A DNA stretch of 64,000 nt from Leisingera aquimarina DSM 24565 (GTDB taxonomy: Bacteria > Pseudomonadota > Alphaproteobacteria > Rhodobacterales > Rhodobacteraceae): positions 62,001 to 126,000 of the forward strand of contig NZ_KI421504.1 in NCBI RefSeq assembly GCF_000473165.1, in the 5' to 3' direction. Under the pieces are notes generated by a model that saw only the letters and a list, made by a program, of their open reading frames with translations, did not search any database and was not told the origin of the DNA. Each line of letters opens with the position of its first letter. The stretch's first letter is position 1. The translations under genes and the position numbers were made by a program. Of this stretch, positions 56,067-64,000 are shown one piece after another.

Positions 56067-57461
56067 TCAGCCCGCCAGGATCTCCCTCCAGCGGGCGACC
56101 TGCGCGCGCACTTGCGCGGGCGCGGTGCCGCCATAAGACATGCGCGAGTTTACTGAATTCTCAACGCCAAGCACAGAGAAGATGTCGTCCGTGATACCTT
56201 CGTGAACACCCTGCATGTCTGCAAGCGAAAGGTCCGGCAAATCACAGCCGCGGCTTTCGGCCATGGCCACAAGCGTGCCGGTCACATGGTGGGCATCGCG
56301 GAACGGCACCTTCAACACCCTGACCATCCAGTCTGCCAGGTCGGTGGCGGTGGAAAAGCCCGAGCCTGCCGCCGCCGCCAGGCTCTCGCGGTTGCCGGTC
56401 ATATCCTTGACCATGCCTTCCATCGCCGCCAGCGCCAGCATCCAGTTGTCGGCCGCGTCAAAGACCTGTTCCTTGTCTTCCTGCATGTCCTTGGAATAGG
56501 CCAGCGGCAGCCCCTTCATCACCATCATCAACGCGGTGTTGGCGCCAAAGATCCGGCCCACCTTGGCGCGGATCAGTTCGGCCGCGTCGGGGTTCTTCTT
56601 CTGTGGCATAATGGACGAACCGGTGGAGAACCGATCGGACAGGGTGACAAAACGGAACTGAGCCGAGGACCAAATCACCAGCTCTTCGGCAAAACGGGAC
56701 AGGTGCACGGCGCTGATCGAAGCCACGGACAGGAACTCCAGCGCAAAATCGCGATCCGACACTGCGTCCAGCGAATTTGCCGCCGGGCGGTCAAAGCCCA
56801 GCGCCTTTGCGGTCATCTCGCGGTCGATCGGGAAGGAGGTGCCCGCCAGCGCCGCCGCGCCCAGCGGCGATTCGTTCATCCGCGCCCGCGCATCGCGGAC
56901 CCGGGACAGATCACGGCCGAACATCTCCACATAGGCCATCATGTGATGGCCCCAGGTCACTGGCTGCGCGGTCTGCAGGTGGGTAAAGCCCGGCATCACC
57001 CAATCCGCCCCCGCCTCAGCCTGTGACAGAAGCGCGCGGATCAGCGCCAAGAGACCCGATTCAGCCGCATCCAGCTGGTCACGCACCCAGAGTTTGAAAT
57101 CGGTCGCCACCTGATCATTGCGCGAGCGGCCCGTGTGCAAACGGCCTGCGGGCTCTCCGATGATTTCCTTCAGGCGGGCTTCCACATTCATGTGGATGTC
57201 TTCAAGTGCCGTCGAAAACTGGAAGGTTCCGCCCTCGATCTCTGACAAAACGGTGAGCAGCCCTTCCCGAATGGCTTCGGCATCATTATCCGTAATAACG
57301 CCTGCTGCGGCCAACATTGCCGCATGGGCCCTTGAGCCTGCGATGTCCTGTGCTGCCATCCGCTTGTCGAACCCGATCGAGGCATTGATCGCCTCCATGA
57401 TCGCGTCGGGACCTGCGGCAAAGCGGCCGCCCCACATCTGGTTCGAGGATTGATCTGTCAT
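56067..57461 (-). CDS. argH: argininosuccinate lyase
   Basis: 464 residues. It splits argininosuccinate into arginine and fumarate. The N-terminus [27 protein letters not shown] is typical. [14 protein letters not shown] (about residues 108-121) holds catalytic residues, and [18 protein letters not shown] (about 279-296) is the fumarase/aspartase superfamily signature with the catalytic Ser loop. It is divergent from the TlpA-like gene, with starts 22 bases apart. Confidence 0.97.
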   Translation of the reverse strand: MTDQSSNQMWGGRFAAGPDAIMEAINASIGFDKRMAAQDIAGSRAHAAMLAAAGVITDNDAEAIREGLLTVLSEIEGGTFQFSTALEDIHMNVEARLKEIIGEPAGRLHTGRSRNDQVATDFKLWVRDQLDAAESGLLALIRALLSQAEAGADWVMPGFTHLQTAQPVTWGHHMMAYVEMFGRDLSRVRDARARMNESPLGAAALAGTSFPIDREMTAKALGFDRPAANSLDAVSDRDFALEFLSVASISAVHLSRFAEELVIWSSAQFRFVTLSDRFSTGSSIMPQKKNPDAAELIRAKVGRIFGANTALMMVMKGLPLAYSKDMQEDKEQVFDAADNWMLALAAMEGMVKDMTGNRESLAAAAGSGFSTATDLADWMVRVLKVPFRDAHHVTGTLVAMAESRGCDLPDLSLADMQGVHEGITDDIFSVLGVENSVNSRMSYGGTAPAQVRAQVARWREILAG

Positions 57462-57483
57462 GGTGTGGAACCCCGGAGATAAA

Positions 57484-58071
57484 ATGCGTCTGTTTCGTCA
57501 GCTTTCCCTTTATATGGCCCTCGCCTTGGGTGCAAATGCCGCGGCTGCGGCGGATCAGGCACAGCTGGAGGCCCTGCGAGAAGACAGCCTCCGGCGCCTG
57601 GTCGTGCATTCCGAGCCGCGGGATGTGTCCGCAACCGCGTTTGAGCTGGCCGACGGCGCCGGCACCGCCAGCCTGGAAGACTACAAGGGCAAAGTGGTTC
57701 TCTTGAACTTCTGGGCCACCTGGTGTGCCCCTTGCCGCAAGGAAATGCCGCAGCTTTCCGAGCTGCAGGAGGAGTTCGGCGGCGAAGATTTCGAGGTGCT
57801 AACCATTGCCACCGGGCGCAATTCGCCCGCGGGCATCCAGAAGTTCTTTGACGAGAACGGCATCAGCAACCTGCCCCGTCACCAGGACCCGAAACAGGCC
57901 CTGGCCCGCGAGATGGCGGTGATCGGCCTGCCGATCACGGTGCTCCTGGACCGCGACGGCAAGGAAGTGGCGCGGCTGCTGGGCGATGCCGAGTGGAACT
58001 CGGACAGCGCCAAGGCGATTGTTCAGGCGATGATTGGCGAGCAAACGGACAGCGCCGCAGCCTCCAATTGA
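57484..58071 (+). CDS. TlpA-like periplasmic thioredoxin
   Basis: 195 residues from ATG 57484, where GGAG lies 6 bases upstream. The N-terminus ([20 protein letters not shown]) is a signal peptide or anchor. The thioredoxin fold has active site [15 protein letters not shown] (about residues 78-92) and the cis-Pro segment [14 protein letters not shown] (about 148-161). It would reduce periplasmic disulfides, for example during cytochrome c maturation. It is divergent from argH with almost no space between them, so the promoters must overlap. Confidence 0.9.
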   Translation: MRLFRQLSLYMALALGANAAAAADQAQLEALREDSLRRLVVHSEPRDVSATAFELADGAGTASLEDYKGKVVLLNFWATWCAPCRKEMPQLSELQEEFGGEDFEVLTIATGRNSPAGIQKFFDENGISNLPRHQDPKQALAREMAVIGLPITVLLDRDGKEVARLLGDAEWNSDSAKAIVQAMIGEQTDSAAASN

Positions 58072-58138
58072 AAGAAGCAGCCTGATCTGGCAGACTCTCC
58101 CGGCGTTCTGTTTACAAGTATACCGGGAGGGACCCCCC

Positions 58139-58496
58139 ATGAAAATCCCGCATCTGACTGCATGTGCCGCAGCACTCTGCATCGCAGCCGCCGCGCCCGT
58201 GAGCGCTGGAGCCATCAAGAAGCAAAAAAGACTTCTTAACCATGATCGTCTGCAAGAAACTTGTCGCTGGTGATCATTGGGTTCTCGCCAGCGCGGACGG
58301 AAAACTGACGGGCGTTTCTCCCAAAGGCGAGAAGATCGTTGGCGCCTGGGTTTGGAACAAGCGCTTTTTCTGCAGAAATGTCTTTATTGGGCAAAAACAG
58401 CTGCCTGAGAATTGTCTGTCCGTTTCGGTGGACGGCAACACGGTGACCTTCACTCGTGACAAGGGTAAAGGCAGGGCTATCACCTACTCATTCTGA
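58139..58496 (+). pseudogene. small secreted protein gene with a one-base frameshift in a poly-A run
   Basis: ATG 58139 opens a signal peptide (KIPHLTACAAALCIAAAAPVSAGA). After GAIKKQK the frame is lost at a run of six A (58224-58229). The sensible remainder continues in another frame (MIVCKKLVAGDHWVLASADG, VGAWVWNKRFFCRNV, FTRDKGKGRAITYSF) to a stop at 58496. Deleting one A restores about 118 residues. Secreted proteins ending in TRDKGKGR-type sequence are familiar from roseobacters; function unknown. GGGAGGG precedes the start. It may be a real mutation or a homopolymer error. Confidence 0.7.
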
Positions 58497-58586
58497 CAAC
58501 GCTTCCCCTGACCCGGCAGGATTTTGCACTACCTGTAAACCGAGGGACGGCCCGAAGAGGCGCCCTGGCATAGGGTGGAGAGTGAA

Positions 58587-58928
58587 ATGAAACCTGTTGT
58601 GTTACTGATTGGCAAGCTGCCGCATGTGATCGGAAATGTCGCAGAGGAGCTGGATCATCTGCCAATCCAATGGCTGGGCGCGCATGATCAGCCCGAAGTG
58701 GTGCGCCAGCTGGAAACGGAACCGCGCATCGAATGCGTAATCATGGGGGCCGGCCTGGACGATCAGATCCGCGGCGACCTGATTGGCATCATTGCCGCGC
58801 TCAGACCCGATGTCTGCATCCATCTGAAGGACCGCACGTCGGGGCCCGAAGGGCTGGTGCCCTTTGTCGAGCAAGTGGTGCAAATGCAAGTCCTGGCACC
58901 ACCGAAACGCGCAGCAGCGGCGGTTTAG
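58587..58928 (+). CDS. conserved-looking cytoplasmic protein, unknown function
   Basis: 113 residues from ATG 58587, with GGAG 6 bases upstream. The pattern PVVLLIGKLPHVIGNVAEELDHL...IECVIMGAGLDDQIRGDLIGIIAALRPDVCIHLKD alternates strands and helices like a small Rossmann-like or receiver-like fold. It has no conserved catalytic motif that I recognise. No obvious operon partner lies next to it. Confidence 0.7.
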   Translation: MKPVVLLIGKLPHVIGNVAEELDHLPIQWLGAHDQPEVVRQLETEPRIECVIMGAGLDDQIRGDLIGIIAALRPDVCIHLKDRTSGPEGLVPFVEQVVQMQVLAPPKRAAAAV

Positions 58929-59050
58929 GCAAGACCCGCCCGCGGGCGGCTCACAGTCCCTGCCCTGCCGGCCGGGCAAGATCCGCTTGACCCCACGCCA
59001 CCTTTGACAGCTGTCAGCCCGCCCGCCAGTCTAACTTGCGGGAGGAGACA

Positions 59051-59449
59051 ATGCCGCTTGAACTGCTGCTGGCCCTGGTTGCGGGCGGGATATCCGCAAT
59101 TGCCGCAATTCTGCATCTGACGGGACGGTCAGAACGCACCGTGCTGACACAAGCCAGTGCGCGCGATGCTTGGCTGCGGCATTGCCCCGGCGACAGTATC
59201 CGCCAAGTGCGGCCCGCGGCAGACGGCCATGCCGCGCTGATCGCAGCCCAAAGCGGCGCGGGCCTGGTTTGGTCCTTTGGCGCCGATACCGTGGCCCGGC
59301 ATCTGAACGGCGCGGCTGTGTCCCCGGTTTCGGCCGGTTTGCAGTTTGACTTCAACGACTTCAGCGCTCCGGGCCTGACTCTGGCACTGACAAGCGCCGA
59401 GCGCGAACACTGGCAGGCGCTGATCGCCGCCGCCGAGGAGGCCGCATGA
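59051..59449 (+). CDS. membrane-anchored protein of unknown function upstream of the desaturase
   Basis: 132 residues from ATG 59051, with GGGAGGAG just upstream. One N-terminal helix (PLELLLALVAGGISAIAAILHL) is followed by a soluble region (DAWLRHCPGDSIRQVRPAADGHAALIAAQSGAGLVWSFGADTVARHL). The stop overlaps the next start (ATGA), so it is translated with the sterol-desaturase family gene and may assist it. Confidence 0.7.
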   Translation: MPLELLLALVAGGISAIAAILHLTGRSERTVLTQASARDAWLRHCPGDSIRQVRPAADGHAALIAAQSGAGLVWSFGADTVARHLNGAAVSPVSAGLQFDFNDFSAPGLTLALTSAEREHWQALIAAAEEAA

Positions 59450-60378
59450 CCGGACAGATATCCTATCCTGACGTGACCCAGCTGGCGGTGCCGTTCTTCA
59501 TCGCCGCCATTCTGGCCGAACTCCTGTGGATCGCCCTGAAGAAACGCGGCGGGCGGTATGAGACGCGCGATGCCGTCACCTCGCTGATCATGGGCGCGGG
59601 CAGCGTTGCCGAAGGGCTGCTGCTGGGCTTTGTCGCCTGGGGGCTCCTGATGCTGCTTTGGCAGATCACGCCGCTGGACATGGGCACTTCTCTTTGGGCC
59701 GTGCTGGTGTGTTTTGTGCTGGACGATCTGCGCTATTACTGGGTGCACCGCTTGGGCCACCGGGTGCGCTGGGTCTGGGCCAGCCATGTGAACCACCATT
59801 CCAGCCAGCATTATAACCTGACCACCGCGCTGCGGCAGACCTGGACCGGCACCTTTACCTTTATAATGATCGTGAAGGCGCCGATGGTGCTGCTGGGGTT
59901 TCACCCGGCGCTGGTGCTGTTTTGCGGCGGGCTGAACCTGATCTACCAGTTCTGGATCCACACCGAGGCCATCACCCGGCTGCCGCGCTGGTTTGAGGCG
60001 GTAATGAACACCCCCAGCCACCACCGCGCGCATCACGGCCGCAATGCGCGCTACCTGGATTGCAACTACGCCGGCGTGTTCATCCTCTGGGACAGGATGT
60101 TCGGCACATTTGTTCCCGAGCAGGATCACGACCGCCCCGATTTCGGCCTGGTGCACAACATCGCCAGCTTCAATCCGCTGCGGGTGGCCTTTCATGAATG
60201 GGCGGGCATTTTCAAGGACATGGCCCGGCCCGGCCTGACCTGGAAACAGCGGTTGCTTTATGCTCTTGCACCGCCGGGCTACAGCCACGATGGCAGCCGC
60301 AGCACCTCAGCCGGGATCAAGGCAGACCATCTCGCACGCCACCCCGAGGACGCGGGCACTCCCGGCTTTGGCAACTAA
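59446..60378 (+). CDS. sterol desaturase / fatty acid hydroxylase superfamily membrane protein
   Basis: 310 residues, four to five membrane helices. The di-iron histidine boxes are HRLGH (about residues 103-107), HVNHHSSQH (about 117-125) and HHRAHHG (about 192-198). Such enzymes hydroxylate or desaturate lipids, carotenoids or sterol-like compounds using O2. The substrate cannot be read from sequence; bacterial members often act on membrane lipids. It is coupled to the preceding small gene. Confidence 0.9.
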   Translation: MTGQISYPDVTQLAVPFFIAAILAELLWIALKKRGGRYETRDAVTSLIMGAGSVAEGLLLGFVAWGLLMLLWQITPLDMGTSLWAVLVCFVLDDLRYYWVHRLGHRVRWVWASHVNHHSSQHYNLTTALRQTWTGTFTFIMIVKAPMVLLGFHPALVLFCGGLNLIYQFWIHTEAITRLPRWFEAVMNTPSHHRAHHGRNARYLDCNYAGVFILWDRMFGTFVPEQDHDRPDFGLVHNIASFNPLRVAFHEWAGIFKDMARPGLTWKQRLLYALAPPGYSHDGSRSTSAGIKADHLARHPEDAGTPGFGN

Positions 60379-60506
60379 GGCACAATCACCCTCAACCAGA
60401 ACATCATTCAAATTCGAACTTTAATTCCGCTTCAACCCTTTTGCGTGAAACTGCCGGGAGCATCATACTGTGTCACAACTTTGCCGGAACAGGGTCCCAG
60501 CAGCAC

Positions 60507-61346
60507 ATGAACATACCCCTCGACAATGCAGATTTACCTGAAGGCTCTGAAAACCCGCTGAACGCGGCGGTAATCGGCCGCGACCGCTCTACGCTGGACA
60601 TGGTTGCAGATGCGGTGCGCCACAATCAGACCGTGCTGGCCTATCAGCCCATCATGCAGGCCATGGCGCCGCATGGGGTGGCGTTCTACGAGGGTTACAT
60701 CCGGGTGCTGGATCCGACCGGCCGGGTGATTCCCGCCCGCGAATTCATGCATGTGGTCGAGGACAAGGAAATCGGCCGCGAGATGGACTGCCTGGCCCTG
60801 CAGCATGGATTGCGGGCGCTGGATAAATACCCGCAGATCCGCTTGTCTGTGAACATGTCGGCCCGCTCCATCGGCTATCAGCGCTGGTCCAAGGTGCTGG
60901 ACCGGTTCCTGAAACGCGACGCGAAGCTGGGTGAACGGCTGGTTCTGGAAATCAGCGAAGCCTCAGCCATGGCGGCGCCGGAACTGGTCACAGACTTCAT
61001 GGGGCGGATGCAGCAGCACGGGATCGCCTTTGCGCTCGACAATTTCGGCGCCAGCACCACCGCGATCGGCCATTTCCGCCAGTTCTTCTTCGACGCGGTC
61101 AAGATCGACGGCCAATTCGTGCGCGGTATTCACGTCAGTCATGACAACCAGTCCGTTGTGCGCGCTCTGGTCGGCATCGCCAAGCAATTCGATATGTTCA
61201 CTGTCGCGGAATCGGTGGAAAGCCAGGAGGATGCGGAGTTTCTGGTAGAAAACGGAGTTGATTGCCTGCAAGGCTACCTGTTTGGCGCCCCTTCCGTCTC
61301 GCCGCCCTGGATTGAGAACATGAAGCAGCGCCGGGAGGCAAGTTGA
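60507..61346 (+). CDS. EAL-domain protein with a degenerate active site
   Basis: 279 residues from ATG 60507. A single EAL domain without GGDEF, PAS or membrane segment is visible. Key motifs are altered: the EAL motif reads EGY (FYEGYIRV, about residue 60) and the usual DDFGTG loop reads DNFGAS (about 183). SVNMSAR, LEISE, VKIDGQFV, AESVES and QGYLFG are kept. Loss of the second Asp of the metal pair suggests poor or no c-di-GMP hydrolysis, so it may act as a c-di-GMP receptor or protein-binding regulator. Confidence 0.85.
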   Translation: MNIPLDNADLPEGSENPLNAAVIGRDRSTLDMVADAVRHNQTVLAYQPIMQAMAPHGVAFYEGYIRVLDPTGRVIPAREFMHVVEDKEIGREMDCLALQHGLRALDKYPQIRLSVNMSARSIGYQRWSKVLDRFLKRDAKLGERLVLEISEASAMAAPELVTDFMGRMQQHGIAFALDNFGASTTAIGHFRQFFFDAVKIDGQFVRGIHVSHDNQSVVRALVGIAKQFDMFTVAESVESQEDAEFLVENGVDCLQGYLFGAPSVSPPWIENMKQRREAS

Positions 61347-61886
61347 GCGCGCCAGCGGAACCGATACCGCTGATGATCGCGGAAATCAGGCTGGCCAAAA
61401 TGATCACAGGACGCCCCCTTCGCAGGGCACGGATCTATTAGGGTGCAGTTAGGGACAGGACGCCTGTCTGCCCAGCCAGGCGGAGGCGCCGCGAACCCGC
61501 AGCCTTGGCGGGCAACGTCATAGCGCGCTGTCCCGATCGTACTCACATCATTGCCTCAGGCTTGATTGCCCCTGGCCTAGATTATCCCTGTCCTGACAGC
61601 CCTGCAATTTCTGTATTCTCAAGGCCAGGTTGGTGATGCCATTTGCGTGACGTTTCGCTGCTTTGCGGAAAGATCTCGTCCGGCTGACGCGAATCCTGTG
61701 CCGCAGTGCGTTTCTGGCGGTTGACTCTGCTGCCCCCCCTGAGACACCCTGTCAATTGCTGCACGTGCAGCAATAGATTATGTCGGCACCCGGAGGATAC
61801 GGGGAAGATTCTTGCGCGCTCGATTTCACATCTGGCACGCAGAGGCCCCCCGGAAGACCTGAATTGATGGCAGAGGACCCAAATCA
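61347..61886. other. 540-base region upstream of phaA without a gene
   Basis: No convincing coding frame on either strand. The one strong feature is the 20-base palindrome at 61755-61774 (listed separately). The phaA promoter should lie near 61740-61850. GGAGG (61795-61799) and other words in this area are too far from the start to be its ribosome site. Confidence 0.6.
61755..61774. promoter_or_regulatory. palindromic operator upstream of phaA, PhaR-type
   Basis: ATTGCTGCACGTGCAGCAAT is a perfect 20-base palindrome containing CTGC-N4-GCAG. PhaR of Paracoccus denitrificans and related bacteria is known to bind CTGC-N3/4-GCAG-type sites and to repress granule genes until polyhydroxybutyrate is present. 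Position 113 bases before phaA fits an operator. The regulator gene is not in this window. Confidence 0.75.
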
Positions 61887-63062
61887 ATGACCAATGTTGT
61901 AATCGCATCCGCCGCGCGCACCGCCGTCGGCTCCTTTGGCGGCTCATTCGCCAGCACCCCTGCCCACGATCTCGGCGCAGCCGTTCTGGAGGCCGTGGTG
62001 GAGCGGGCCGGTGTGGACAAATCCGAAGTATCGGAAACTATTCTCGGCCAGGTTCTGACCGCCGCCCAGGGCCAGAACCCGGCCCGTCAGGCCCATATCA
62101 ATGCAGGCCTGCCGCAGGAGAGCGCCGCCTGGGGCCTCAACCAGGTTTGCGGCTCGGGCCTGCGCGCCGTTGCACTGGGTGCGCAGCACATCATGCTGGG
62201 CGACGCCTCTATTGTGGCCGCCGGCGGCCAGGAAAACATGACCCTCTCCCCCCATGCCGCGCATCTGCGGGCGGGCCAGAAGATGGGTGACATGAAGTAC
62301 ATCGACACCATGATCCGCGATGGTTTGTGGGACGCTTTCAACGGCTACCACATGGGCCAGACCGCGGAGAACGTGGCCGAGCAGTGGCAGATTTCCCGCG
62401 AGATGCAGGACGAGTTTGCTGTTGCTTCGCAGAACAAGGCGGAAGCGGCACAAAAAGCCGGCAAGTTCGCAGATGAAATCGCCGCCTTCACCGTCAAGCA
62501 CCGCAAGGGCGACATTGTGGTGGATCAGGACGAATACATCCGTCACGGCGCCACCATGGAAGCCATGCAGAAACTGCGTCCGGCCTTTGCCAAGGACGGG
62601 TCCGTCACCGCCGCCAACGCCTCGGGCCTGAACGACGGCGCCGCCGCCACGCTGCTGATGAGCGCCGATGAAGCCGAAAAGCGCGGCATCGAGCCACTAG
62701 CCCGCATCGCGTCTTATGCCACTGCAGGCCTGGATCCCTCGATCATGGGCGTCGGCCCGATCTATGCCTCGCGCAAAGCGCTGGAAAAGGCCGGCTGGGC
62801 CGTAGGCGACCTGGACCTGGTCGAAGCCAACGAAGCCTTTGCCGCCCAGGCCTGTGCGGTGAACAAGGACATGGGCTGGGATCCGTCGATTGTGAACGTG
62901 AACGGCGGCGCCATTGCCATCGGCCACCCGATCGGCGCCTCGGGCTGCCGGGTGCTGAACACGCTCCTGTTCGAAATGAAACGCCGCGGTGCCAAAAAAG
63001 GCCTGGCGACCCTGTGCATCGGCGGCGGCATGGGCGTTGCCCTGTGCGTTGAACGCCCGTAA
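61887..63062 (+). CDS. phaA: acetyl-CoA C-acetyltransferase (beta-ketothiolase)
   Basis: 391 residues. It condenses two acetyl-CoA to acetoacetyl-CoA, the entry step to polyhydroxybutyrate and to the EMC pathway. The acyl-binding Cys is in [16 protein letters not shown] (about residue 89). The catalytic His is in [19 protein letters not shown] (about 348), and the second Cys is in [11 protein letters not shown] (about 378). Length and motifs are standard for biosynthetic thiolase. A terminator follows, so phaB has its own promoter. Confidence 0.96.
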   Translation: MTNVVIASAARTAVGSFGGSFASTPAHDLGAAVLEAVVERAGVDKSEVSETILGQVLTAAQGQNPARQAHINAGLPQESAAWGLNQVCGSGLRAVALGAQHIMLGDASIVAAGGQENMTLSPHAAHLRAGQKMGDMKYIDTMIRDGLWDAFNGYHMGQTAENVAEQWQISREMQDEFAVASQNKAEAAQKAGKFADEIAAFTVKHRKGDIVVDQDEYIRHGATMEAMQKLRPAFAKDGSVTAANASGLNDGAAATLLMSADEAEKRGIEPLARIASYATAGLDPSIMGVGPIYASRKALEKAGWAVGDLDLVEANEAFAAQACAVNKDMGWDPSIVNVNGGAIAIGHPIGASGCRVLNTLLFEMKRRGAKKGLATLCIGGGMGVALCVERP

Positions 63063-63085
63063 CGGGCACAAAACCGCAAAAAGTG

Positions 63086-63118
63086 AAGGACGCCCCTGCG
63101 GCGTCCTTTTTCTTTTAC
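63086..63118 (+). terminator. rho-independent terminator of phaA
   Basis: AAGGACGCC (63086-63094) and GGCGTCCTT (63100-63108) pair perfectly with a 5-base loop and are followed by TTTTCTTTT. Confidence 0.9.
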
Positions 63119-63177
63119 AAAACAAGTATATACTATGGGTGCGACAATTTTCTCGCGGCATCGCAGCAAGATCACCA

Positions 63178-63192
63178 CGCAATATTGTTGCG
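63178..63192. promoter_or_regulatory. possible operator upstream of phaB
   Basis: CGCAA-TATTG-TTGCG is an inverted repeat with 5-base arms about 60 bases before phaB. It contains the octamer CAATATTG also found upstream of ccr. ACAAGTATAT at 63122-63131 may be part of the promoter. Confidence 0.4.
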
Positions 63193-63250
63193 CCCGCAAA
63201 ATGAAAACTGTAGCAAGATTACCAAGAGACTAATACTGGAGGATTCTTGA

Positions 63251-63973
63251 ATGGCACGTACTGCACTCGTCACCGGCGGTTCCCGCGGCATCGGCGCAGC
63301 AATTTCCCAAGCGCTGAAGGCGCAGGGCTGCAATGTCGCCGCCACTTACGCCGGCAATGACGAAGCCGCGGCAAAGTTTACCGACGAAACCGGCATTAAG
63401 ACCTATAAGTGGAATGTTGGCAGCTATGAAGACAGCGCCGCCGGCATTGCCAAGGTCGAAGCGGACCTGGGCCCGATCGACATCGTGGTGGCCAATGCCG
63501 GCATCACCCGCGACGCGCCGTTCCACAAGATGACGCCGCAGCAGTGGCAGGAAGTGATCGACACCAACCTGACCGGCGTGTTCAACACCGTTCACCCGAT
63601 CTGGCCCGGCATGCGCGAGCGCAAGTTCGGCCGCGTTGTCGTAATCTCCTCGATCAACGGCCAGAAGGGCCAATTCGCCCAGGTGAACTATGCTGCGACC
63701 AAGGCGGGCGATCTGGGTATCGTGAAATCGCTGGCCCAGGAAGGCGCGCGCGCAGGCATCACCGCCAACGCTATCTGCCCCGGCTATATCGCCACCGAAA
63801 TGGTGATGGCGGTTCCGGAAAAAGTGCGCGAGTCCATCATTGGCCAGATCCCGGCCGGCCGTCTGGGTGAGCCGGAAGAGATCGCCCGTTGCGTGGCCTT
63901 CCTGGCCTCCGACGAATCGGGCTTCATTAACGGCTCGACCATATCGGCCAACGGCGCACAGTTCTTTGTCTAA
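63251..63973 (+). CDS. phaB: acetoacetyl-CoA reductase
   Basis: 240 residues, an SDR enzyme that reduces acetoacetyl-CoA to (R)-3-hydroxybutyryl-CoA with NADPH. The cofactor motif is VTGGSRGIGAAISQAL (about residues 7-22), NNAG is replaced by VANAGITRDAPF (about 81-92), the catalytic Ser is in VISSINGQKGQFAQ (about 137-150), and YAATKAG (about 153-159) holds Tyr and Lys. The C-terminus SANGAQFF is typical of PhaB. GGAGGATTC lies just before the start. With phaA it forms the usual phaAB pair, each under its own promoter. Confidence 0.96.
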   Translation: MARTALVTGGSRGIGAAISQALKAQGCNVAATYAGNDEAAAKFTDETGIKTYKWNVGSYEDSAAGIAKVEADLGPIDIVVANAGITRDAPFHKMTPQQWQEVIDTNLTGVFNTVHPIWPGMRERKFGRVVVISSINGQKGQFAQVNYAATKAGDLGIVKSLAQEGARAGITANAICPGYIATEMVMAVPEKVRESIIGQIPAGRLGEPEEIARCVAFLASDESGFINGSTISANGAQFFV

Positions 63974-64000
63974 ACGGGTCTTCCTCTGATCTTTCGTATC

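Noticed and set aside
58224-58232. Programmed frameshifting at the A run
   Set aside because: The needed shift is +1, whereas the A-AAA-AAG type slippery site drives -1; the codon phasing does not fit.
59004-59035. TTGACA with palindrome TGACAGCTGTCA and TCTAAC before the gene at 59051
   Set aside because: The spacer of about 20 bases is too long for a normal promoter; left uncalled.

Overview
The window reads as the chromosome of a marine alphaproteobacterium of the Roseobacter group (Rhodobacteraceae, Leisingera/Phaeobacter/Ruegeria-like). The evidence is high G+C coding sequence throughout, a complete set of ethylmalonyl-CoA (EMC) pathway marker genes, an mdh-sucCDAB-lpd region facing an sdhCDAB operon, a LuxI/LuxR pair next to crotonyl-CoA carboxylase/reductase, and several families that are typical of this group (TIGR02186, TIGR02302/DUF4175, DUF1194, DUF1737, NnrU). 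The genus is inferred from recognition only. I saw no rRNA, tRNA, CRISPR array, transposase or phage gene.

Layout. 1-1.9 kb: end of an Nfu-type Fe-S protein gene, a GFA-fold protein, tsaB and a RimI-type acetyltransferase, all overlapping. 2-7.2 kb: a BMP-type nucleoside ABC transporter operon carrying an SnoaL-like gene and a REP-like insertion. 7.4-9.2 kb: TauE/SafE permease plus TIGR02186 protein. 9.3-11.6 kb: SDR and a RecD-like helicase. 11.6-13.1 kb: luxI and luxR quorum-sensing genes. 13.4-19.6 kb: ccr, a PlsB-like acyltransferase, a frameshifted acyltransferase-3 gene and ecm. 19.7-25 kb: an H-NS-like protein, deoD, a DUF1989 protein, ornithine decarboxylase, small proteins, a ZIP transporter and a lipoprotein. 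25.1-28.5 kb: sdhCDAB. 28.7-33.8 kb: DUF1194, mesaconyl-CoA hydratase, DUF1737, NnrU, (3S)-malyl-CoA thioesterase, a secreted protein and a second TauE. 33.9-47 kb: mdh and the suc/lpd region, with accessory genes threaded between the subunit genes. 47-50 kb: EthD protein, plsC, ftsX, ftsE. 50-57.5 kb: zinc-ribbon protein, TIGR02302 protein, lysA, two tiny lipoproteins, argH. 57.5-61.3 kb: a TlpA-like thioredoxin, a frameshifted secreted protein, unknowns, a sterol-desaturase family protein and a degenerate EAL protein. 61.9-64 kb: phaA and phaB.

How it fits together. Most of the metabolic genes form one network. PhaA and PhaB convert acetyl-CoA to 3-hydroxybutyryl-CoA. Ccr, Ecm, mesaconyl-CoA hydratase and the Mcl2-type thioesterase carry carbon through the EMC pathway. 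Sdh, Mdh, SucCD, SucAB and Lpd are the TCA steps that receive its products. Regulatory observations: paired TGTGATCACA-type operators of matching layout lie upstream of both sdhC and sucC; a CTGC-N4-GCAG palindrome matching the described PhaR operator lies upstream of phaA; a TTGCGC half-site cluster lies upstream of luxR; and a CAATATTG motif occurs upstream of both ccr and phaB. Several families of short, G+C-rich dispersed repeats occupy the intergenic gaps. Two genes carry a single-base frameshift.
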